Origin: Plutella xylostella
Taxonomy: Eukaryota > Arthropoda > Insecta > Lepidoptera > Plutellidae
Direction of reading: 5' to 3'
DNA length: 64,000 bases
Assembly (NCBI RefSeq): GCF_932276165.1
Contig: NC_064001.1
Span: forward strand, 6,207,501-6,271,500
Under the pieces are notes generated by a model that was not told the DNA's origin, made no database searches, and saw nothing but the letters and a program-made list of their open reading frames with translations. This document shows positions 1 through 10,779 of this stretch, piece after piece. The position numbers and the translations under genes are program-made. How positions within the stretch are numbered: the stretch's first letter is position 1; the number at the start of each line of letters is the position of its first letter.

Positions 1-1646
1 GTTGCCGCTCGCAACGTGCTCATCTCGGCCGAGGGCACGGCCAAGGTCGCGCACTTCGGCCTGGCCAAGTGTTCCACGACTGAGGATGACCCGGCAGATG
101 CGTTGAGGGTGCAGGCGAAGCTGCTGATTAAATGGACGGCGCCTGAAGCGTTGAAGTACAATGTGAGTTTGTATTGTAGTCTTATTCGGCACCAGGTTTG
201 GACAGGGCGTCCACGGGACGGGCGTCGAGGGCAATATTTGTTTGCCCAATCCATTTCCACTTCCTCAATGTGAGCAACTTATATTCTAAATAAAGAAGCC
301 ATTAGAAAGCATTGCTATCATTTCTATGACCATACATCAGGCAATGGCTTCTTCTGAGGCGTATGGCGCCCAGAGATATTTCAGCCCTATGATTGGTAAA
401 ATTTACTTTGAATTAAATTAAAATAAATTATTCTCGTTTCAGAAATTTTCAAATAAGTCCGACATGTGGAGCTTCGGTATTCTTCTGTGGGAGATCTATT
501 CATTTGGAAGAGTGCCATATCCCCGAATCGTAAGTATTTTATTTACTTTCTTACTGTAAAAGTAGATGTTTGATTTATATTTGAAGTCCTATTCTTTTCG
601 TCGCTGAGTGCCTAAAACCCAATTTCATGTTATGCCTGCATGTTATTTAACGTACTAACTAGATAAAAAAAAATTCTAATCCTCGTATTTCCTATATCGC
701 AATAAGTCTATTTCGCAATAGATCTAAACTCAAATTCCCGATTTATTCGAATACCCATAATAATGTTTAATTTGTAATTCAGCTAGTATGTACCCTAAAT
801 AAACCGTCAACCTCCCGTCACCCTGCAGCCGCTAGCCGAGGTCGTCCGGCACGTAGAACGCGGCTACCGGATGGAGGCGCCGGACGGCTGCCCGCCGTCC
901 ATGTACGAGCTGATGCGCGCCGCGTGGCAGCCCGCGCCCGCCGCGCGCCCCGCCTTCCGCGACGCCCGCCCGCGCCTCGCCGCCTGCCGCGACGCCACGC
1001 CCAGTAGACTACCGTGAGTGTGCTAACTGCTGCTTCCCTAACCACCTCAGCGTGACAAACGCTAAAACTCCAATTATCGAACTGGTGGTGGAACGCTCTT
1101 CTTAACCTATTCCGTCCTATATTATATCGATATTGCGCAAGACACAAACGTTTTTACCGTGTCTAGGATTCAACCGGTAAAGTCTGAAGGTCCTTTTCTC
1201 CGTGATGAAAGGGTTTGTAAGTATCTATCGGTGACAAGTGTAAGGTAAGTAAGGCGCCCATGTACGAGCTGATGCGCGCCCCGCCTTCCGCGACGCCCGC
1301 CCGCGCCTCGCCGCCTGCCGCGACGCCACGCCCAGTAGACTACCGTGAGTTGATGCTTCTATTGAATCTAAGCGTGACTCATATATGGTACAGTCAGCAA
1401 AAGGTATGCCACCTCAGTGCAAACACTTTAATTTTACGATCCACTGCCGTGTGATACGTGATATGAAAAATTGATAAAAATAGAGCAAATATCAATTAAA
1501 TATTATTTGATTCGAGAGAGCTAACTATTTGGTAATCTATTGGATCTTGAGTCGAATGCCATCTGAATTAATTAATTATTTCGAATAAATATTTGTAGCT
1601 ACAATATAATTTGTCTTGTTGCAGTGAAAGTCAACCGGAAGGATGA
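1..1646 (+). CDS. Csk: C-terminal Src kinase (Csk), 3' part of kinase domain, partial at left edge
   Basis: Cytoplasmic tyrosine kinase family that phosphorylates the inhibitory C-terminal tyrosine of Src kinases. Four exons are visible: 1-162, 443-529, 829-1013 and 1625-1646 (TGA). All have GT-AG borders and matching phases, giving the last 151 residues. Seen: the end of the catalytic loop (AARNVL), the activation segment, WTAPEAL, then WSFGILLWEIYSFGRVPYPR and APDGCPP, which are diagnostic of Csk (family knowledge). The protein ends ten residues after the kinase helices, as Csk does. Odd: the metal-binding DFG reads HFG (codon 52-54), the LPIKW proline is Leu (124-126), and the activation segment is several residues longer than in vertebrate Csk. 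All oddities sit in the first exon. Upstream SH3, SH2 and N-lobe lie outside the window. Identity as Csk is firm; catalytic activity is not. Confidence 0.9.
1258..1350 (+). repeat. Truncated duplicate of a Csk exon inside the following intron
   Basis: This stretch matches 899-1019 (the 3' part of the third visible Csk exon plus its GTGAGT donor) base for base, apart from one internal 28-bp deletion. The deletion lies between two copies of a 7-base GCGCGCC motif, which suggests slippage or microhomology repair. The deletion shifts the frame, so it cannot replace the normal exon. Flanking intron sequence is no longer clearly alignable. Confidence 0.85.
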
Positions 1647-3301
1647 ACTCATAAAGTGAATGGACACTAATATAGTTAATGTGCTGTGAAGGTTGCAAAC
1701 TGTATTTTATATATTAATATATGGTGTAAGTATAACTAAATTATTTTGATATGTTTAAAGACACTTCCTCACTTAAGAATTATCTCTATTGTAGATTAGA
1801 CGTGTGTGTACAACCGGTGTTAGAGTGACATTCTATCTGATATTATGAGTGTAAAACTTGATAGAGTAAAATATTTTTGAGGGCCTAAGTATAACGAATT
1901 ATTGATGCATATTTTCTCGTAAATATTCCACCCACAGCGGTCGTCGGTACTGCGGTACTGTCTAGTCAAAGTAAAATTGTAATAGTATTTTGTATATTAA
2001 TTTCACGTTTCAATAAAGTATTTTAATTAAATGCTAAGGCTGCTAAATGTGAAACAATGAAATGAAACTGTTATACACTCCATGTAGAGTAAAGCTATTG
2101 TGTTAAAAAATTAAATGCAATTTTATTGTGGAATTTTATCTTTGAAATGTAAATGTGCTTATGAGAGTTATTAGCAAATGATAATCCCAGTGGTTATAAA
2201 AGTCTATTCAGAATTACAAAATTTGTATACCTTAGCGTTATTTCATGGGATACTTGACATGATATAAATTCAAAATCATGATATTTGAGAGCAAATTGCT
2301 GTATCTTCAATGTTCCAGATACTTTAAAAACACAATGCATTTCTAGCTAATGTATGTTTAAAACTTTTATGATACTTTTGCTATATTCTATATTTTTTGG
2401 AAATAAATTATAAATGTACTTAGTAATAATACATGAAAGAGAGGCATAGGCCCATTTGTGGTTGTGCTAACTTAAAGTAAGTAGATCTAATCAGAGACAT
2501 TGGTGGATTTGCATAAGAGAGTATTATAAAGAGTTCGTTTTTAAAATATGTTGAAAAACTACTGTGAGACTTTATTACTATGAATCTCAATCGTTGACAA
2601 GCTAAATTAATTATTGCATTAAATTTGGTTTCCAAATCGCCATGAAGCTTATTTTATTAAAATCATGCACACCAATTTGTAATGAAATAATGTACCAACC
2701 AACTATAATGTATTAAATGTGTAAACAACTAACTTGAAATGACAATGCAATGTAAAAAGCACAAAATTTTGGCAATAAGAAAGATACATGCTTCATTAGA
2801 CATTAGGTGACGCAAATGCAAACCACAATTTATGATGAAAATTATCCGTTCATTTGAACTATTCTTATGCAATACTAGGTTTAAGTGTTACATTGTTTTA
2901 TACGATTTTTTATTTATAAAATTCAAAAAATAGGTAAACAATTACTTATGTGGACAGATTTTTTGTTAGATTTGCTATGACTATAATCTACCAAAGCAAC
3001 TTCGAAAGTATGAACTGTGTGTGTCGTTTCACAATTTACAGTATGGTCTTCCTTTATTTTTTGGGTATTTTTTGAATCATGTATTGTGAATGTGTCCCAC
3101 AACTTGACTAGTCGAAGGTTCGTGCCCGAAGACGCAAGTTGTGCAGTGTGAATTATGTTTAAAATGAGAAATCTCAAGTTGTTTTTGTTTATAACTGTAC
3201 TATTATTTTAGACTTTCATTGTAAATAAAGTAATTTTAAGGTATAAAATGTATAATAACAAGAATATAAATTCACTCAATAACTTATTTCTTTAATTTTT
3301 G
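1647..3301. other. 3' UTR of Csk and tail-to-tail intergenic DNA
   Basis: No coding sequence seen. AT-rich. A canonical AATAAA at 2012-2017 is the likely Csk poly(A) signal, about 370 bases after the stop. On the minus strand, AATAAA (plus TTTATT at 3053-3058 and about 2908) could end the neighbouring minus-strand gene. Short ORFs here are not supported. Confidence 0.5.
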
Positions 3302-6113
3302 TTAAAATATTCCATTAGTAGGTAGGGGATGGCCGTCATTTTGTTTATCGCATGCACACTGCATCATGTCTAGGAACTTATCTACAGACGATGTGACCGA
3401 TTCTAGCTTTTCAAGCAGGACCCAGGGCAAGGCCCCACACAAACCACCACTCGAAGCATCTTTACCTGGCTTTTTTACATCATCACGTAATGCTTCTGTG
3501 TCTTGGTAATGTTGGAAGCATGGCTTTTGCACGTTGCTAGGTCCCGGTTGGTCCATGGATGGTTTCGAGAGGCATGATGGCACCGGCAAGTCTACGCCCT
3601 GCATGGAATGCGAATATAAAGCATCGGTTTGTTGAACTGACTGTGTGGCAATTTTAGTGCCACTCCCGTTTGCAATTTCAATGTTTATCTTCCCAATACC
3701 TAATGGTAATTTTTTACTGTTAGAAACTGCAGTTACTTGGTGACTGTTTTTACTTTTGCTGTCTTTGTTTTGATCCAGACACCTTTGGTTCGATGGACAT
3801 TTATTTTCTTCGTTATTCTGACCTTTTACACTGTCATTCTTCGGTTTTAAATTCGTTTCTACATCTATCGTGATTGTAGCATTGTTTAATTTTCTTGGCC
3901 GAAAACTTAACATTTTACTTTTAGCTCCTGGGCATGTGCATATTTTTCTACTTTCAGAGTCTGTTTTATTTTCAATTGTTTCCTTTGCCTTCTGTTCAAT
4001 TATTGGGGTTGTTTCACTATCAACCATCACAGCTTTGGGGTTTAGTTCTTGGATTTCAGCCATTTCTTTACCATCAATTGCCATAGCATTATGTTCTTTT
4101 ACCTTTTCTTCACCATCTAATATCTTCAAAGAATTTTGTTCGGGAACGCCGCGTCTTAAATCGTGCCACGTCCATTTTTGGCCTTGTTCGTAGCAAGAAT
4201 TAGGGTCTAGTTTGCAGCTTGTGTCCGTCTGTGGAACTTCTGGTTTCTTAGTGCTTTTACTGTCTTGTTTGCGTTTCTTAGGTACCCCTTGACATTCGGG
4301 GTCGCACTCGCTGCCAGATGAACACGGACATTCGTAGCTTTCTGAGTCGCTGCTGTTACCACTCCTCAAGTACTTGCGAGATCGACGTTTACGTTTTCTA
4401 GTGTCTTTTGATGGCCGTCTGGTCGGGCTTCGGTATATTATCTTTCTCCTTCTATTGTTTTTACGTTTCTTGTCTGGTTCGCTACTCGTCTGCCCATCTT
4501 CACTCATAGGTTCTGGTGCGGTTATGTTCACTGACTTAGATTTGCTTCTAGTTTTTATGCCATCTACTGAAGCATCTCTTAAGTGAAGTTTAGTTTGGAT
4601 CGCTTCGCTTCTTCTTTTCTTAGGTCTGCACAAGCACGGTGGTCTATTATGTTCTGGAACTTTTGGTGTATCGTTTTGTTCCCTGGGGGTTTCAACTTGA
4701 GCGTCTACTTTAGGAATCCACGGCTTTCCTCGCAGGTTTGGGTAAAAGTAATGCAGATCTGTAGTGGACGTCCACGCATCGTTATGAAACTGCAGAAAAA
4801 GAATTCGGTCCACAAATGCGTCGTGGCATACATAAGTAGCTGTTAAGGCCTCCTAAAGACCACTGGACCCAAGTGGATCTGCAAATAAGGATATCGGAGG
4901 TCCAGTATTCTTTAAAGGAACCTAGACTCACATGCATATTTTTGAGAATGTAGGTAAATAGTACGAATGAAAAGAATCTATTGTTGGACAAAGTAACTTT
5001 TATTAATAATTTTCAAAAGGACTGTAAGTACAAACCTGGACCTTATGTGGTGGTGCAGGCGGCTGGATAGTAAACTCCGGAATACTATTTCCTCTTTCAA
5101 AAAAAGGCACAGGGAAAGGGTAATGTTGATGAAACAAAGTGGCTGGTATACTGAAACAAAAAAAAAACATAATGCAGACGTACGATGGTTCTTTCATCTG
5201 CTGGTAGGTATATATCTAACGTGTATGAGAACTGTGAGGTGTGAGCGGGTCCTATGGTGGAGTGGTAGGTATAAAATACACAAACTCAGGGAATACACAA
5301 CGTCATGTTACACGTGTCATTTGGGTATATGGTACATGGAGTAGAGAAGTATTTCTTTCTTAGATGTCATAACTATCTGATTCAAAATCTTCACATTTAT
5401 GTTCCCATTTATTAACTACTTACTTATAATTATTATACTCACGGTGTAGAGACTCTGTCGACACGGTACGCGGCGGGCGGTCGCCACGGGCCGCAGCTAG
5501 CGCACCCGCTCTGCGCCCGCGCAGGCACGAAGTAGAACTGAGTGCTGCCGTCAGGGTACTGCACTGATAGCACCTCGCCGCGCCCTGGTACGTCTTGGGG
5601 GGGAATTGTGTATGCTGGAATTGACAATTATAGATGACTAGCTGTCCCTACGAGCTTCGCTTCGCCTTAAAAAGTTTTCCCGTGGGAATTCCGGGATAAA
5701 AAGTAGCCTATGTTCTTTCCCAGAGTCTAGACCATCTGTATACCAAATTTCATTCTAATCCGTTCAGTAGTTTTGTCGTGAAAGCGTAACAGACAGACAG
5801 ACACAGTTACTTTCGCATTTATAATATTAGTTAGGATTAGGATGGTGGCTGGTGGAATTTCCGGGATGATAAACTGCTTATTTAGTTACTGTTGATGAGT
5901 TCTGACCAGTGATGTGAAAACTAAGTCTAAGATCCGGGTTAAGAAGGGCCGTTAATATACCATGAGCATTATACCTACTCAGGCAAGCTAAAAGACATAG
6001 TAGGTATGTAATAATTACTTACACGGAATACATGGTTGTATGTATTGCTGCCCAAACTGCTGTGGAGCTACATTCAGATAGGGGTTGGGTATGAATGGAC
6101 AGTTGTACTGCAT
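3302..6113 (-). CDS. Unrecognised 635-aa basic, low-complexity protein, 4 coding exons
   Basis: I do not recognise this gene. The model joins exons 6113-6023 (ATG first), 5593-5443, 5150-5036 and 4852-3302 (stop), all minus strand, with GT-AG borders and consistent phases (lengths 91, 151, 115, 1551). The N-terminal 120 residues are rich in Pro, Tyr and Gln. Residues about 120-165 hold a more ordered-looking segment with HDAFVDRILFLQFHNDAW. The remainder is charged and low-complexity, with several Lys/Arg runs that look like nuclear localisation signals, a Ser-Asp-Ser-Glu acidic patch, and three short Cys clusters (CLC, CPC..C..C, CTC). The last 45 residues could form an amphipathic helix. 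It lies just after the DET1 3' end on the same strand. An alternative acceptor nine bases downstream (exon 2 starting at 5584) keeps frame. An upstream noncoding or coding exon cannot be excluded, because TTCCTCAG precedes the ATG exon at 6122-6127. Nuclear role is inference only. Confidence 0.7.
5638..5837 (-). repeat. Lepidopteran interspersed repeat, copy A (about 200 bp)
   Basis: Starts near TAGCTGTCCC and runs through CTTCGCTTCGCCTTAAAAAG, TCCCGTGGGAATTCC, AGTAGCCTATG, an ACAGACAGACAGACA run, and ends at CGCATTTATAATATTAG. It aligns over its whole length with 10185-10393 in inverse orientation. It lies in an intron of the unrecognised gene. The type is extremely common in Lepidoptera; I think it is a SINE or RTE-derived tail, but class is not proven here. 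Confidence 0.85.
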
Positions 6114-6858
6114 ATTGGCTACTGAGGAATCCTTAGGTAAGAAAGAAATTTACTGCAAATGCATCAGGGCTATTGATTCAGGGTAAGATAGACTGATATT
6201 GGGGTCATTTTATTAGTGAAAATATTTATTTTATTTTGCCCATACTAATAGCCGGTGAAGGTTATTTTTGATTGACAAGAAATGGACAAGAAGCTGAACG
6301 GCATATTGGTACAGACAAAAATAAGGAGAGGGACAGAGGGACCCAAAAAGAGGAACTAGGTACTTATTCTAAGATCTATTCACTATGAAAAACTGTATTT
6401 TTGCATTTGCATGTTTGTGCATACAAAAATATTAGAGGCAGTAAACTGCTAAATGAAACTATTGTATAAATACAAAAATAACTGCGGTTTTATTCTTAAG
6501 CTTAACTAATAAAATATGTACTTAGACACATGTTAATAATACAAAACTATGAAATACTACACAGTAGTACTTGCAACAGCATCTATACAAAACGGCTTTA
6601 TATACAATGAAATATTATAAATATATGAGTTACTCAACAAAGTAGTACAATACAAGCAGCAGACTATAGTAGTGCGACATTTTATACGTTTGCAGGCAAT
6701 AATTTTGCAGGATTGTTATGTTCGCTTTTCCTGTAGTGAGATAGTATTGTAATTCCCATATCGCCACCTTAGTGTCTACATAAATAACATATTTTTATAG
6801 AGGGCGCCACTGATATCCCACGAAAATCACATTGTAACTATCCACACTGTATAAAACC
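6114..6858. promoter_or_regulatory. Upstream region of the 635-aa gene and 3' UTR of DET1
   Basis: About 745 bases between the start of the unknown gene and the DET1 stop, both on the minus strand. A minus-strand AATAAA (plus TTTATT, 6489-6494) fits as the DET1 poly(A) signal, leaving roughly 370 bases for a promoter or leader of the downstream gene. No TATA box or clear initiator was recognised. Confidence 0.45.
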
Positions 6859-9561
6859 TCACAGCGGCGACGTATAAACCGTGTTGCGTATGTGAAAGTT
6901 CACTATATACTCGGCGTTGGTCCTCTGCACGCTGATGGCGAAGGGGTCGGTGGGGTGGAAGGTGAAGGCCACGAGGCGGCGCGCGCTCGCCGGCGCGGCC
7001 TGCCCGAGGAGCCCCGCGTAGATACGGAACTTGAGCAGCCCTGAGTCTCGCGCGTAGAATCTGGTGGAAGTTTGTGCTTATTAGCAAACGTGTTTAGGGT
7101 TATCGACAGTTATATTTTGAACTGGCAGGGTTCAGTAATTTGGATGAAATTTACATGATGTGTTTAAAGGAGGCAGGGTTGTCATGTAGGTAGATGTTAA
7201 TTAGAATTTTGAATATTTAGAGATACGAATATTGCACAAAGGCTCCATCGAGTAACTAAGCTAGGTGTAGTTACCTACTATTATAAGCATACTTAAAACA
7301 TTATAGAATATAGTCATAAGTACAAATTACGCACCTTATAGGATACTCTCCATACGCCTTCGGCCTCTCCATCACAGACACCCACTTGTCATCGTAGCTG
7401 AACAACCCTAAATCCAAATATGGCGATCCGCTGTAGGACTGTGCACTAATAGGCAACTGGGCCAGAATCCTCTTAGTAGCTTCTGTGCGGCCGCCGTATA
7501 TCGCTCTCACTATAGTCTGCTTAAACCTCTGCTGCGCCAGTCTAGCATAAAGATTATTGGACGGTGAACACGTGAATTGCGAATCTGAACACAGTCTTGC
7601 ATTTCTGAACCAGTCACAATAATTCTCAAACAACTGCAGTAAACCCTCGGAAGTGTTCTCATAGACCTCCAGTATTTTACTGTCACTGATGTTGTAGATC
7701 ACAAAGAAGGATGACTGGCTGTTGGGCTCAGCCACTCTCAGAGTCACCACCTCTTCACTTGCATACTTGATGAGCAAGTGATCTTCATCCAACAGCTGCA
7801 TCTTCCACATGCGTAAACTTTTGAACATGTCAAAGTACTTGTAAAACTTTCTCAGCTCCAACGGGTCTTTTGTCTCATCACTTATTGACTTGGCTCTGTT
7901 GAACAGGAACACCAGTAGTCTATGCTTCAAGCTATTTATTGTCTCCTCATGGAATGGCCTTTCATTGACAGGTGGAGCAAATACTGTGCTCACAATAAAA
8001 GGGTCATCATCGTAACAAAACCTGCCTATTTTCCTTATATCTATTAGCATTCCATCTACAATTTGGAACAGGTGTATAGTTTGGTGCTGCACAGAGAGAA
8101 CAGCTAAGACATCTTTGTATAAGTAGATGCCTTGATTGTGCGAGAGGTAAATCTTGTCTATTCTGAAGTTCTTTGTGTCACACAACTTGCCGTGGTGCAA
8201 GTCTACCAAGTGCAGGGAGTAGTCTTCTAGTGCAGACCTGGAAACCAAACACAAATAGTAGTTTTCCTAGTTTTTACATTGATGAAATAGCTCTAGAATG
8301 GATTCTGGGGCACATACACAAATTTTGAATGAAATTATTTCAGAGCTATGGGGTCAGTAAACATTGTTAACTTTACAGAAAGTCATGACATACCTTATAG
8401 TAGGAGTGACAGCCTCATTATTGCTGTGAATGTGATAGAAGTGCGGCCTCATGTCATCGGGTATGTGTGCCGCGGAGCCCACAATCACATATCGGCCATC
8501 CTCAGTGAACAGACTGCACTCACGGTTCAACTGTTGCTCCATGGCTGGAATCTGCCCACGTCTCTCTGGCCTTTGCACTTGTTGGCATACATTTACTGTG
8601 AATTTAGGCTAGAAAGAGAAAAATACTGATTAAAATTGAGGTATTCCACTTTTTTGGTGTTATTCAGAGCAATTTGGTTACTAAATATTGAGATCTTGCA
8701 TATATTTTTTCAATATTGTTTGAAATATTGTATGAAACCAGAATACTTTTTATTAAAGAGTCAAAAAAAGTATGTGCATGAATACAAGAATAGTTTTTTT
8801 ATAACATTTAAATCACAATGTTTGATAAAACTACCTTAAAGAATCTATAGAACAAATGAGTCCGTATTCTGTGGTGGGCCTCATCAGCATCAGCATTGAG
8901 CAAGTCTGAGGGGTAGCCGGCCACCAGGTCCCCGGCAGCCGATGCCCCACGATACTCATACACCTGAAAGACAATATAAGGTACTTTACTGTTGGCTTCT
9001 TGATGGTCTTTAATTAAACTTTAATATTTTTTGTTATGTTGTGCTGACCTGCTATGTAGGTTTAAGATATTATTGAAGCCTCAGTCTTCATTCAATCATT
9101 TCAGAATGCTGCTATAGTAATTCTAATCAAACAGCACTCTGAAGTAATGTTTACTTACAAAATGCTATATATTTGTTTACAAATGAAGACTCATTACTAA
9201 GATGTATAAGTACTCAATAAATCATATGTATAGTACTCACTTCCAAAGAAGTCTGATCAGCCGAAAACGCGATAAAATGTTTACCATCAGGGCTAAACTT
9301 TCTCAAAAAGCAGGGAGGTTTCTCCACATTGACAATAGTCAAGTTTGGGAACACATTCTGGTAGAACTCCCTCACTACATGGAAGTGGGACCCCGGTTTC
9401 CTGGAGCCGTATATCTCTCGGTCCATCAGGCGTACGACCAAATTTTGTGGTTTGATTTTTCTTGGTATAATTCTTTCAGTACAAATGAACTCCTCATCGT
9501 TGAGTGTCCCTGGGGGTATGTCCTCGTAATACACATTACTGCTGCCACTTGTAGAAGCCAT
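6859..9561 (-). CDS. DET1: DET1 homolog (De-etiolated-1; abo in Drosophila), 589 aa
   Basis: DET1 is the WD-type adaptor of the COP10-DDA1-DDB1 group of CUL4 ubiquitin ligases; in animals it works with COP1 in turnover of factors such as c-Jun, and in flies (abo) affects histone gene expression (family knowledge). Five exons, minus strand: 9561-9241, 8963-8835, 8608-8394, 8237-7335, 7060-6859, all GT-AG and in phase. Seen: VVREFYQNVFPNLTIVNVEKPP and CFLRKFSPDGKHFIAFSADQTSLE in exon 1, LNRECSLFTEDGRYVIVGSA in exon 3, LSHNQGIYLYKDVLAVLSVQ, FINSLKHR-like and LPISAQSYSGSPYLDLGLFS in exon 4, and a C-terminus with VQRTNAEYIVNFH in exon 5. These match animal DET1 end to end. Vertebrate DET1 is about 550 aa; the extra length is mostly at the N-terminus. 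The exon 1 ATG is the only one before conserved sequence. Confidence 0.95.
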
Positions 9562-10779
9562 GTTCTAATTGATAGTTCAGATAATCTCTTGGAATTATTT
9601 GTACATGCTAAATGGGTTTCAGTAACTAAAAGAAAATAAATTAAAAATTGTTTACTCGACACTCGATAGATGCACAAACTTTGGCTTTTGACTTTGAGAA
9701 ACTCCAAAAATGTCAATGTCAAATGATCGATATTTTGATGCTCTGTGGAGCTACGTAAGACCTTAGAATAAGCGTTTTCCTTAGGTTTACTTCTATAGTG
9801 TTTTTTTTCCTCAGAGCTTCTATAGTTTACACAGGAAAGTCATTGGTTGGTGTCACATAACGGGCCTCTACATGTTGTTTTCGGCCCCATTCACGCTTTT
9901 AAAATGGCCGGGACCCCATGGTCCCGAGATGGTAAAGACACAACATAATAATATGTAGGTATAATAGATAAAGTACCTATTTCATATTTGTCAATCAATC
10001 ATGTTTGCTTTGAACAGAAAAGCAACTATTTCGATTCTAACGGCAACTACCTAACTGAAGATGGCGGCGGCGTACAAATGTAAATTTAATTTTCACCCTA
10101 ATCATATCGTTTATGAGTTAGTAATAGCCATAAGTACTTATTACTTCCATGGTAATAGCATAGACTAATACACTATAGTGTATATCCTAACTAATATTAT
10201 AAATGCGAAAGTAACTGTGTCTGTCTGTCTGTCTGTCTGTTACTCTTTCACGCCAAAACTACTGAACGGATTTGAATGAAATTTGGTATGCATACGGTCT
10301 AGACCCTGGGAAAGAACATAGGCTACTTTTTATCCCGGAATTCCCACGGGAAAACTTTTTAAGGCGAAGCGAAGCGCGCGGGAACAGCTAGTAGTGTATA
10401 AATCTATGGTTATAGTGAGGTACTTAACTACTTATAGCAAAATTATCGGGATCTTAGTTACAAAAAAGAAAAGAAAAGTCTGGCATGATGATCCAATACA
10501 GGTAACGTACAGTAAAAAGATAAAAGAAAATTGTAAGAATTTTATTTTAGATTTAACTTACATGATTTATAAGTACGAAAATTTACAAACGTGAAAATAA
10601 CAATAAAAAGACAGGCCAAGAAGTAAGTATAAAGTGAGTCTCAGAGCAAAAAGTAAAGAAATTTAAATAGGCATTGAGAATAAAGCTAGTGATATGTCCC
10701 TGATTGCAATGGAATCAATAATTACACAGGAGTAACTAGTTATTGCTAAGTTATCCCAATTGCAGAATGGATATCGTCG
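9562..10779. promoter_or_regulatory. DET1 promoter region and TTLL 3' flank
   Basis: DET1 and the TTLL gene are in tandem on the minus strand, so this interval holds the DET1 promoter and the TTLL 3' UTR. An ATCGATA motif (about 9725-9735), close to the insect DRE, lies about 170 bases upstream of the DET1 ATG. The interspersed repeat at 10185-10393 sits in the middle. Nothing coding seen. Confidence 0.4.
10185..10393 (+). repeat. Lepidopteran interspersed repeat, copy B
   Basis: Same family as 5638-5837 but in the opposite orientation. It begins CTAATATTATAAATGCG, contains a CTGTCTGT run, CTACTGAACGGATTTG, TCCCGGAATTCCCACGGG and ends near GGAACAGCTAGT. The two copies are clearly homologous, with scattered substitutions. 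Confidence 0.85.

Noticed and set aside
1260..1454. 64-codon frame in the Csk intron
   Set aside because: It is the frameshifted exon duplicate, reported as a repeat, not a gene.
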